Source of the DNA: Rachicladosporium sp. CCFEE 5018
Lineage: Eukaryota; Ascomycota; Dothideomycetes; Cladosporiales; Cladosporiaceae
NCBI GenBank assembly: GCA_002077045.2
Contig: KZ111152.1
Span: 705,491 to 769,490 of the forward strand
Reading direction: 5' to 3'
Length of the DNA stretch: 64,000 nt
Part shown: positions 55,401 to 64,000 of the stretch, one piece after another
Layout of the letters: every line of letters starts with the position of its first letter
How positions within the stretch are numbered: the first letter of the stretch is position 1
Notes under the pieces: generated by a model
Database searches by the model: none
Seen by the model: only the letters and a program-made list of their open reading frames with translations
What the model was told of the DNA's origin: nothing
Made by a program: the position numbers and the translations under genes

Positions 55401-58131
55401 GGAATTGCCAGCGATGGCGGCGAATTTGCTGCTAAGCCCAGGATCGCAAGCAATGACACCAACGAAGCCACCGCCGTTACTGTGACCGACGGCGAAGATT
55501 CGAGTGGTGTCGACACAGAAAGTGGCGGTGATGTTGGCGATAAGGTAGTTCGTGAAGCCAATGTCGTCCACATTCGCATACTGTCCACCCGGTGCCCATG
55601 CCGGATTGGACTGGTACCCCTTTCCGTACCCGTTTACGTACACAGCAATGCCGTACGGGTTGAGGTTACCATTGCTGAAACTCGTTTGGGATTCGATTGT
55701 CGGTGCATCGGCATTGTTACCGTGAAACCCGAAAATGACTGGCGAAGCCTTTGTTGTGGAGTAGAACTTTGGAATGTGTATGAGAGCGTTGCGTGCTAGA
55801 CTATCCGTCGGACTCGTGAAGTTTACCAGCACCGATGCGCCGTCAGCAACAAGGCCGTATGGTAGCGCAGAGCCGCAACCACCTGCTGTAGATGTGACTG
55901 GAGCAGCGTAATTCGGATTTGGTTGTACATATCGCACAAGGGCAGCAAGAGTTGGGTTACCAGCTGTCAACGTCCGGAACGAGGTTTTGAGGCTGTGCGT
56001 AATGTTAGTACATGGAGGCCATCGTTTGGACGCCGCCGACTTACTAGCATCCTCCGTTGAACGTCGCCGCGACGCAAGTTGCTGCAGTATACTGGTCGCA
56101 TGCTTGCATACATCCTTGGATGGTAGCTGGATTGGCTGTCACTCCGATGCCACCGGCGTCCGTGTCGTTACCGCAGCTTTGAAAAGTCAGCTCCAGTTCT
56201 CCCCTATGTTGCAAGCAGAGCTATGCATGCATGACTGAAGGGGAAGGAGTGCAAGTTTGCGCGCAGTGCTTCTGGAGTTTACTTACTTTACAGTGTACAG
56301 CGATCCGCAAGCATCCGTGTACTGCCCAACATTACCAGCCCCAGCGTTCGCGCCAGAGCAAGTCAGTGTAGACAATCCTGGACTGGGCGTGCCATTGCAA
56401 GCAGCCGCAGCAGAAGAGGTCGCAGCTGCAGCAGCCGAAGTACTTGACGAGCTCGATGAAGCACTCGAAGGCGGACTACCCCCTGCGTTCGCGATGCGGA
56501 GCGCAAAATTCTTGTACTGCGAAGTTCCAGGCGTGGCCGGCGTAGTAGTGCGCAAGTAGCACGTCCCGAACGTTGTCGTCTCGCCATCTTTGGTCTCCAC
56601 ACCTTGAGGAGTCTGCGCAGTCGAGGTGCTGTAAATGTAGGATGCGCCCGTACAGCCTGCAGTTGTCTCGCACAGATTGACGCACTGAGCCATGTTCTGG
56701 ACCGCCGAGTTCGAGGAGCTTGCGGTCGCCGAGTCTTGACCGCAATAAATCGAATAGACGGCGCCGTTACTCACAGTGTAGTTTCCGCCATTGTAATAGG
56801 GACAAGGTAGGTTGCGACTGCCGGAGATGAGATTAGTAGCCGCGTATACAGTGGAGTTGTAGTAGTAGGCGTTGGCCGCGGCGCTCTTGTAGTAGCAGAC
56901 CCCGCTGCCAGTTGTGGCGCCGGACACGCTGCCGATGAAGCTATAGCCCACGCAATTGGGTCTTTGGTCGCAACCCTTTGCACAAGCTATGTAGAGTCAG
57001 CCTAGTGAAGATGGTGTGTAGTCAGGGATGTGATGTATTGACCGTATATGCCCTGCCCATTGGTCTTGGCGCTCTCAAAGTACTGGCCATTATTGTTGTC
57101 AGCACCACAAACGACGTTCCACACAGCACTATTTGCGTCAGTATAGGCACCGCCAGTAGCAGCTGGGCCACCAGCCGTGCAAGCCGCAGCAGGGGTCCAG
57201 GTCGCGGTGGCCGAGGGGACAGAAGAGTATGTGCCTGTCGTAGTCGTGACCGTCGAACCTGCGGCCGCGGCACTCGTAGATCTCGGAGTCACCAAGGCAG
57301 CGAAGTTCACTGTAGCAGTACCGCCACCGTTGGCCTGGTAGGCACCCTTCTTGAAGAAACACTGGCCTTGCTTGTTCGTGCTGGCATCGGTCTGTTCGTC
57401 GCCCGAGTAGACGTAAGACACCGAACCGCAGTCGGAGGCCGCTCCGCACTGAGCGATACAGTCTGCCATGTTGTAGCCATAGCTCACGGGAGTGGCCGCA
57501 CCATTGGCATTTTGATCGAATCCACAGCTTGAACACGTTATTAGCGATGATTGGCGCCACTGAGTACATTGCACTTACTAGACCTGCCACTTGACATTAT
57601 TGGCATCTGTGTAGACTGTCTGATTGTAGTATGGACAAGGTAGCTGGGGTGTGCCGTTGCTGATCAGGTTTGCGGCTGCGTATGCACCGGCCGCGGTGAA
57701 GTAATTTCCCGCTTGATATCTGTAGTAACACGTTCCGGTGCCAGCGAGAGGTCCAGTCTGAGTGCCGTTGTAGTTGAACGAATTGCACCTAGGTCGATTA
57801 TCGCAGCCCTTGAAGCATCCGTCTGGTTTGTATCAGTGGCATATCGGGGCAGTCGAGTTTTGCTTAACTGCGACTTACAAATGCCCTGTCCCGAGACACC
57901 GGCCGAAGCGTATACATAGCCATCAAGATCCTGTCCGCATGAAACGCTGTAGTTCGCCCCGAAGTGATCGGTGTGCGCGCCTCCAGTCGGGTTCGGTCCA
58001 CCATTACTGCAAGTTGCCGCTGGAGCCCACGATTGCGCAGGCGTCGGCGATTGGGCGAGGGCGACACGAACGCCATTGTGTACTGACAAAGCGGCGAGCG
58101 CTGCCCTCAGAACGAATGATGAGGACCGCAT
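46443..58131 (-). CDS. Giant secreted modular protein: apple-like modules, CE1-like esterase, twelve CBM20, apple-like modules (copy B)
   Basis: Exons: 58,131-57,879; 57,822-57,579; 57,527-57,043; 56,986-56,287; 56,176-56,045; 55,992-46,443. The first five exons and all five introns (56, 51, 56, 110, 52 nt) have exactly the lengths of copy A. The last exon is 33 nt shorter, through in-frame indels in Ser/Thr linkers. 3,787 residues. The module order is identical: signal peptide, five Cys-rich modules, esterase with GHSNGGG (Ser codon 55,481-55,479), GTGD and WPHAW, twelve CBM20-like modules, stalks with five Cys-rich modules. Modules 7 and 12 of the CBM20 array are markedly diverged from copy A while modules 8-11 are nearly identical. 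In module 7 the binding-site Trp of the GSW motif is Phe. Preservation of frame over 11.4 kb argues for function in both copies. Confidence 0.85.
50010..54890 (-). repeat. Array of twelve CBM20-like modules (copy B)
   Basis: The same twelve-unit array as in copy A, with Ser/Thr linkers of slightly different lengths. The largest linker difference lies between modules 1 and 2 (about 54,300-54,560), where SSSSM/SSSSL units are shuffled by triplet indels. Confidence 0.88.
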
Positions 58132-59254
58132 CGCGGCGTAGCCTTAGAAAGAGTGTATGTATGCGAACTATGCAAGTATGGTGCAGCAATACGAGGAAAC
58201 GAGACAAGAGAGCCGACCTACCTGCGTGTCCCCAAGGGTCGCGTGTTGACATCGCGAGCTGCATTCCAGGCAATCTCTCTCCACAACCAGCATACCGGAC
58301 CAGCAGCACTGTGGTCTGGACGGTACGCAGGCCCTTCAAACAGCCACCCTGGCCGTTGGGACCGTTCTATCTCTCTACGTTGTCGCTCTTCGTCTGCTAG
58401 TCAGAGGTTTACTGCGCTGCAGTGCGCTCATCAACGACGCAAGGGGCCAGGTCTTAGCCGCGAGGCACATACTTCCGAGAGCCGCCTCAAGCGGTACGAA
58501 CGTCGAGTCAAGGAGTATGCGGGAGGACACTGCCACCTACTCGCCTGATACCAGCTCCATTGTATAGAGACGCGTATTGCATATCACCATGTCTTCTCTC
58601 GTGAGGTCTGGTGCCAGTTCTTCGAGCGTTATGACATCCAAGCCACCACAGCCATATCGAGGTCAGCGACGGGTCGTCGCGAAACGTAGACCCGTGTTCA
58701 ATCGATACACAACGCGCTTTTTCACTATACTTGTTCATCCTTGCTGACACAATTCTGGAGTTGGGCCTTGTACGCGTAGGTCAACATCGGGGTTGTAGGG
58801 TATGGTATGGTGAATTGCGCTCACGAGCTTCGGACGCAAGGATTTAGTTAGGCCGTCTCTCACTAGCATCACTTAGGGGACCACGCAGTTCCAGGGCAGC
58901 ATATATAAGCACTCTCGCCTGGACACCCATTCCGAGCTGTGTCCGCCGCACTCCATCCCCTAGATGTGCCTTGGCGGAGGTCGTTGCTCGGGGAGACGTT
59001 TCGCCGGCTCCGTGGCCCTTCCAAACGCGAGAACTCCAGCCAACACGTCCCCTCGAAACCGCGATCCAACGCGCAACGTCAAGTACTGCGCCTTTATCCA
59101 TCGCCGCACTATCTAATCTTCAACACGACGTCTACTGGTCTAGTGATTCGACCCTTGTCCAGTAAGCGCCGAAATCGAACACGCGACGCATGCGGTATTT
59201 GCTCTGCGACAGGGGGACTTGATCGTCCACCGAACCACTTCTCCATATTAGACT
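58132..59254. promoter_or_regulatory. Divergent promoter region (copy B)
   Basis: Counterpart of 26,349-27,469. No gene supported. Confidence 0.4.
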
Positions 59255-61388
59255 ATGGAGATCGGCTTTGCGGATGAAGATGGCCTCGCGCCTGGAGAAG
59301 GCTCAGATCAGCTGATCGCGGCAGAGAACGAGGCCATTGAGGCGGAGCGGACCGCGGACCAGGAAGCTACGGTGGAGGACACACAGATGGATGATGAGGC
59401 TGGGAATGCGGACAACGCACTCCCAACAGACGGCCTCGAAGCCCAGTCAGTTCCATCAGGAGCGGCATGCGCGGTCTCGGACAATCCTCTCGATGCGCCG
59501 GACGCGCCGCAGCCGGAGCAAGCTGAGAACGACGACGACGACGAGGACGGCGGAGACGATGAGGAGATGCTTGATGACACGAAGGAAGGTAGCGAGGGCG
59601 AGGGCGATGTAGGCGCAGACGCCGAACTTCCAGTCACGTCGGATGCACCCACCACTACACCAGCCATGCTTAAAGCTCATGCTGAGCAATCTGCACGTAC
59701 ACATCTCATTGAGCAGGCACACGCGATCATTATGCCTTCGTACAGTGCTTGGTTCGATATGCATGCCATCCACTCAATCGAGAGGAAGGCGTTGCCCGAG
59801 TTCTTCAACAACCGCAATCGCAGCAAGACGCCAGCAGTTTACAAGGACTATCGAGACTTCATGGTCAACACCTACAGGCTGAACCCTGCGGAGTACCTGA
59901 CAGTCACGGCGTGCCGGAGAAACTTGGCCGGAGATGTCTGTGCGATCATGCGCGTACATCAATTCTTGGAGCAGTGGGGGCTGGTGAACTACCAGGTGAG
60001 TCCTGCATACTTCTGTGGCAGAGCAAGACACATGCTGACGTCCAATTCAGGTCGACCCAGACACACGACCATCCAGTATCGGTCCTCCATTCACAGGTCA
60101 CTTCCGCATCACAGCAGACACGCCGCGCGGTCTGCAACCACACCAGCCAGCACCAAACAGCTCGATCACAGCCGGCAAGCCCTACCCGAAGACAGAGGCA
60201 CTCGCCACATCCACAGCACAGTCATCAGATCTCAAACATGAAGTGCGCAGGAACATTTACGATGCCAAGGGTAAAGATCTCACTGGTCGTAGCGATGCAT
60301 CACTGGTCAAGAAGGAGACGAAAGAGCACTTTTGTCATTCTTGCGGTAAGAACTGCACTCGCCTTCGATATCATAACTCGAAGAACCCGCCCGCGAACGC
60401 TGCAACGCCTAAGCCGAGCAAGGACCAGCGATACGACCTTTGCAGCTTATGCTACCAAGAAGCGCGCTTCCCCTCATCAACAACAGCAGCAGACTACGTC
60501 AAACTCGAGGAAGAGGGCTACCGTGGAGTCGGAACACAGGAGAAACCATGGTCCGACGCCGAGCTCTTACTTCTCCTCGAGGGCCTCGAGATGTTCGACG
60601 ACAATTGGGAGTCAGTCGCCGATCACGTTGGTACTCGCACTCGCGAAGAGTGCGTGCTGCGCTTCCTGCAGCTCGAGATCGAGGACAAGTATCTCGAGGG
60701 AGGCGACAACACCAACAGCAATGGCAACACCGACCTCGGCTATCTCAGCGGCGGCCGTCTGCCATTCAGCCAATACGACAACCCTGTGCTGTCGGTGATG
60801 GGTTTCCTGGCTGGCCTTGCAGACCCAGCCGCAACCGCCAAGGCAGCTGGACAGTCCGTGGAGCAGATGCGGAAGCAGCTCCGCTCGCGCATAGAAGCCG
60901 ACTCCCACCCCGGCGCGACCGATGCAGCAGTGAAGCCCGAGTCAGACTCCACGTCCATGGACATTGACTCCACTGCTGTTGCAACCCGCGACTCCACGTC
61001 CTCCTCGCTTCCCCTCCCAACACAAGCGCTTGCACTCACAGCCGCCCGCTCCGCAGCTCTCGCCTCCCACACAGAACGCCAGCTCACGGCCCAAGTCTCA
61101 GCAGCCGTGAACCTGCAGATCCAGAAACTGGAGCTCAAGATGCAGCAATTCTCTGAGATGGAGGCGTTGCTGCTCGCTGAGCGGAGAGAGGTCGAGAGAA
61201 TGCGGCAGAGACTCTTCCTTGACCGCTTGAATTTCCGGAAGCGGGTTCGGGAAGTTGAGGGAAGGCTGGGACGGGTAGGCTTGGGCGCTGGAGGGATGGA
61301 AGAGGGATTCGTGGGCGTCCAGGGGAACGGGAATGATGGCGTTGAGCCACTAGGAGATGGGGAGGGATATGTCAGGTTGGAGATTTGA
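59255..61388 (+). CDS. SWI3/RSC8-type chromatin-remodelling subunit (copy B)
   Basis: Exons 59,255-59,995 and 60,051-61,388; intron of 55 nt (donor GTGAGT, acceptor ATTCAG); 692 residues. Same SWIRM, ZZ-like, SANT and coiled-coil order as copy A and nearly the same protein, one Ser shorter in the TSSS run. Nucleotide divergence from copy A is high and mostly synonymous: over about 130 bp of the SANT region I count 11 differences, all at silent third positions. The intron cannot be convincingly aligned with that of copy A although its position is the same. Purifying selection on both copies is the simplest reading. Confidence 0.92.
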
Positions 61389-61859
61389 GAATTCCGAAAG
61401 GTGCAGGATGTCGTTCTGGCGGCTGGGGAAAGGATAGGAACTATATGAAATCGAGGGTGTCCGGGCAGGGCACAGGCACGAGTAGAAATGTGTATCAATA
61501 TGGTCTTTGAGAGAGGGTCAAGCTCGTGTCGCATATGCGTCACTGACTGCCCATCACGAAGTCAGGCTGGCCAATGCATGAGCATGAGCTGTACGTGCGC
61601 AATGTTCACTTCGTCCCAAACTCTACCTTCACTAGCGGCGCTCTCCACGTGCCCTGGCGGAGATTCGGCACCCACTTCCGCTGCAGGGGTATCACTACAC
61701 GATCCACGAAGCAGCCCAGTCCATATTACGCTCCATTCACATTGCAGCCGTTCCCACGCCTGAATCTGCTTAAGTGAGTAAGCGCTGCAGATGCTATAGC
61801 CAAGCGTCCCTCCCTCCACATCCAACATGCGCTAGCAATCAAAAGTCATCGACATCGAC
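61389..61859. other. Intergenic (copy B)
   Basis: Counterpart of 29,608-30,079. Nothing recognised. Confidence 0.4.
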
Positions 61860-64000
61860 ATGTCTGTCAAGAACCCCCAAGTCTACGAGCTAGACCGCTC
61901 CGACTCTCCCTCACGTGGCCCCTACGATCAGCCATACCGCTACTCCTCCGACTCTGACGACGGCCAGGATACGCCTCTATCCTCTCAACGCGCCTATCAA
62001 GACGATGCCTCGCAGCCACTACAACCCGGATCCTACAGCAAAGAGACCGCAGGGAAGCAACCCCTAGCATGGCTCGATGCGAAGCGCACGAGGACAGGCT
62101 GGACACGGTATCTCATTCCCTCCCGTTTCCTCTGCAGTCTCATTGTCCTCTTCATCGTTGCGCTGTCCCTGCTTCTGGGCGTTGGAGGGTTCTGGGCGTA
62201 CTCGAAGTCAGTGCCTCTAGATGGACAGTCACCGCCCTGGTATCCTAGCCCGGCAGGTGGGTCTGTGAAAGCCTGGTCCGAGAGCTATGAGAAAGCGGCG
62301 AAGCTTGTGGGGCAGATGACTCTGGTGGAGAAGGTGAATGTCACGACGGGCATTGGGTGGAGTATGGGAATGTGCGTGGGCAATACTGGGCCTGTGGAGA
62401 GATTGGGGTTCCCTAGTCTGTGTTTGCAGGATGGACCTCTCGGGTTGCGTTTCGCGGATAATGCGACGGCGTTCCCAGCTGGTGTCACGGTAGGCGCGAC
62501 GTGGAATAAGAAGCTCATGTACCAGCGCGGCAAGGCGCATGGCTTTGAGGCGAAGAAGAAGGGCATCAATGCGCTGCTTGGGCCTTCGATGGGACCGCTC
62601 GGCAGACTACCCGCTGGAGGACGCAATTGGGAGGGCTTCGGTGCAGATCCGGTGTTGCAGGGCTACGCGGCTGCGCAGACCATCAAGGGGATCCAGGACT
62701 CAGGTGTCATTGCCACAGCAAAGCATTACGTGGCTAACGAGCAGGAGCACTTCCGGCAGAGCTGGGAGTGGGGCACACCGAACGCGATCTCCTCGAACAT
62801 CGACGATCGGACGATGAGGGAAATGTACGCTTGGCCATTTGCCGAGAGCGTCAGGGCTGGCGTGGCGAGCGTGATGTGCAGCTACAATCAGGTAAACAAC
62901 TCGTATGCTTGCCAGAACTCTGCGCTGCTGAACGGAATCTTGAAAGACGAGCTGGGATTCCAGGGCTTCGTGCAGTCGGATTGGCTCGCACAGCGGTCTG
63001 GCGTGGCTTCGGCGCTTGCTGGGCTGGATATGACTATGCCTGGTGATGGATTGAGCTGGGCTGATGGGAAGTCGTTGTGGGGTTCGGAGCTCACGAAGGC
63101 CGTGCTGAATTCCAGCGTACCTATGGATCGACTCAATGACATGACGATGAGGATCGTTGCTGCTTGGTATCAGCTGGGGCAGGACAGCGCGACTGCATGG
63201 CCTGCTGAGAAGGACGGCGGGGGACCGAACTTCAGCAGCTGGACGGACGATGAGGAGGGCCTGCTGCACCCTGGATCGCCCGACGCGAAGCAGAAGGGTG
63301 TGGTTAACAAATTTGTGCAAACCCAAAACACGACTGAAGGTGGTGATCACGATACCTTAGCGAGGCAGATCGCTGCAGAGGGCATCGTCATGGTCAAGAA
63401 CGAGGGGGATGTAATACCACTCAGGCGTGACGGCAGCGGCTTCGAGACTTCCAACGAGAAGGTCAAGATCGCAGTTTTCGGAGATGGTGCATTCCCGAAC
63501 CCGGCCGGTGATAACGCTTGCAAAGATCGTGCCTGCAACACTGGAACTCTCGCAATGGGCTGGGGATCTGGTGCTGTCGAGCTGCCGTATCTGAGTACCC
63601 CAGTCGACGCCTTGCACCACAACTTCGACAGCGGCAAGGTCGAGTTTTCTGGCCTTGCTGACAACTCTGGCAAGAAGGTGGCGGAGCTCGCGAAGGCGCA
63701 AGACTTGTGCATCGCGTTCATCTCGGCTAATGCAGGCGAAGGCTTCGTCAGCTGGAACGGTGTAAAAGGCGACAGAAATGATCTGTACGCGCAGAAAGGC
63801 GGCGACAAGCTTGTGAAGAGCGTCGCAGAGAACTGTGGTGGCGACACCGTCGTCGTGATCAATACTGTAGGTCCCGTCATCCTCGAGAAGTGGATTGATC
63901 TTCCCAGCGTCAAGGCCGTGCTTATCGCTCATCTGCCCGGCCAAGAAGCCGGCAACGCCCTAGCCGACGTTCTCTTTGGCGACGTCAATCCCTCCGGTGC
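61860..64000 (+). CDS. GH3 beta-glucosidase, type II membrane form (copy B, 3' cut by window)
   Basis: Starts at the ATG at 61,860 and stays open to the window end (713 codons), with no net indel against copy A. It has the same cytosolic N-terminus, one transmembrane segment, GH3 barrel with the SDW nucleophile (Asp codon at 62,979), and the start of the C-terminal domain. Compared with copy A, one patch (about 63,389-63,525) has roughly 25 changes in 137 bp, while the 175 bp that follow are identical. The fibronectin-III-like end lies outside the window. Confidence 0.9.
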   Translation, partial: MSVKNPQVYELDRSDSPSRGPYDQPYRYSSDSDDGQDTPLSSQRAYQDDASQPLQPGSYSKETAGKQPLAWLDAKRTRTGWTRYLIPSRFLCSLIVLFIVALSLLLGVGGFWAYSKSVPLDGQSPPWYPSPAGGSVKAWSESYEKAAKLVGQMTLVEKVNVTTGIGWSMGMCVGNTGPVERLGFPSLCLQDGPLGLRFADNATAFPAGVTVGATWNKKLMYQRGKAHGFEAKKKGINALLGPSMGPLGRLPAGGRNWEGFGADPVLQGYAAAQTIKGIQDSGVIATAKHYVANEQEHFRQSWEWGTPNAISSNIDDRTMREMYAWPFAESVRAGVASVMCSYNQVNNSYACQNSALLNGILKDELGFQGFVQSDWLAQRSGVASALAGLDMTMPGDGLSWADGKSLWGSELTKAVLNSSVPMDRLNDMTMRIVAAWYQLGQDSATAWPAEKDGGGPNFSSWTDDEEGLLHPGSPDAKQKGVVNKFVQTQNTTEGGDHDTLARQIAAEGIVMVKNEGDVIPLRRDGSGFETSNEKVKIAVFGDGAFPNPAGDNACKDRACNTGTLAMGWGSGAVELPYLSTPVDALHHNFDSGKVEFSGLADNSGKKVAELAKAQDLCIAFISANAGEGFVSWNGVKGDRNDLYAQKGGDKLVKSVAENCGGDTVVVINTVGPVILEKWIDLPSVKAVLIAHLPGQEAGNALADVLFGDVNPSG

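Larger units (their letters stand above)
39241..64000. repeat. Large direct duplication, copy B
   Basis: Matches 7,399-32,220 gene for gene, in the same orientation. It begins at the gap and is cut by the window end inside the GH3 gene. Identity varies from perfect over hundreds of bases to roughly 80-90% in patches. Confidence 0.95.

Overview
The window is nuclear DNA of a filamentous ascomycete (Pezizomycotina). The evidence is short introns of about 50-140 nt with GTAAGT-type donors and CTAAC branch sites, an AreA-type GATA nitrogen regulator, an eS30 gene without a ubiquitin-like fusion, a single Swi3/Rsc8-type chromatin subunit, a type II membrane GH3 beta-glucosidase and a very large secreted carbohydrate-binding protein. 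A black-yeast-like Dothideomycete with a duplicated or hybrid genome (such as Hortaea or Friedmanniomyces) would fit, but that placement is inference.

The dominant fact is a large duplication. The block from about 7,399 rightwards to at least 32,220 (copy A) recurs at 39,241-64,000 (copy B) in the same order and orientation. Copy B begins directly after a run of exactly 100 N (39,141-39,240) and runs off the window. The layout could be a real direct duplication, or two haplotypes/homeologs scaffolded end to end; the placeholder-sized gap makes the second reading at least as likely. Divergence is patchy: some non-coding stretches are identical, while coding stretches elsewhere show dense synonymous change.

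Layout. 1-7,258 (unique in the window): the 3' part of a long low-complexity RRM-like protein gene, a dead pyruvate-kinase fragment, a small frame-broken gene, and the two-exon gene for ribosomal protein eS30. Copy A: a CREG-like (pyridoxamine-phosphate-oxidase fold) secreted protein with a one-base frameshift, a C2H2 zinc-finger factor, 4.4 kb without a supportable gene, a six-exon gene for a 3,798-residue secreted modular protein, a divergent SWI3/RSC8-type gene, and a GH3 beta-glucosidase. 33,029-39,140: a tandem pair of IFI6/IFI27-like (ISG12) genes, the second with an in-frame stop, and areA. Copy B: intact CREG-like gene, the same C2H2 gene, the second giant gene (3,787 residues), SWI3/RSC8, and the 5' part of the GH3 gene.

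The most striking object is the giant gene. After splicing it reads: signal peptide, five cysteine-rich apple/PAN-like modules, one CE1/feruloyl-esterase-like alpha/beta-hydrolase with a visible Ser-Asp-His triad, twelve tandem CBM20-like starch-binding modules separated by Ser/Thr-rich linkers, then five more cysteine-rich modules on mucin-like stalks. Read as one secreted product, it would attach a single esterase to a long, multivalent, heavily glycosylated glucan-binding arm. The exon structure is conserved exactly in both copies.
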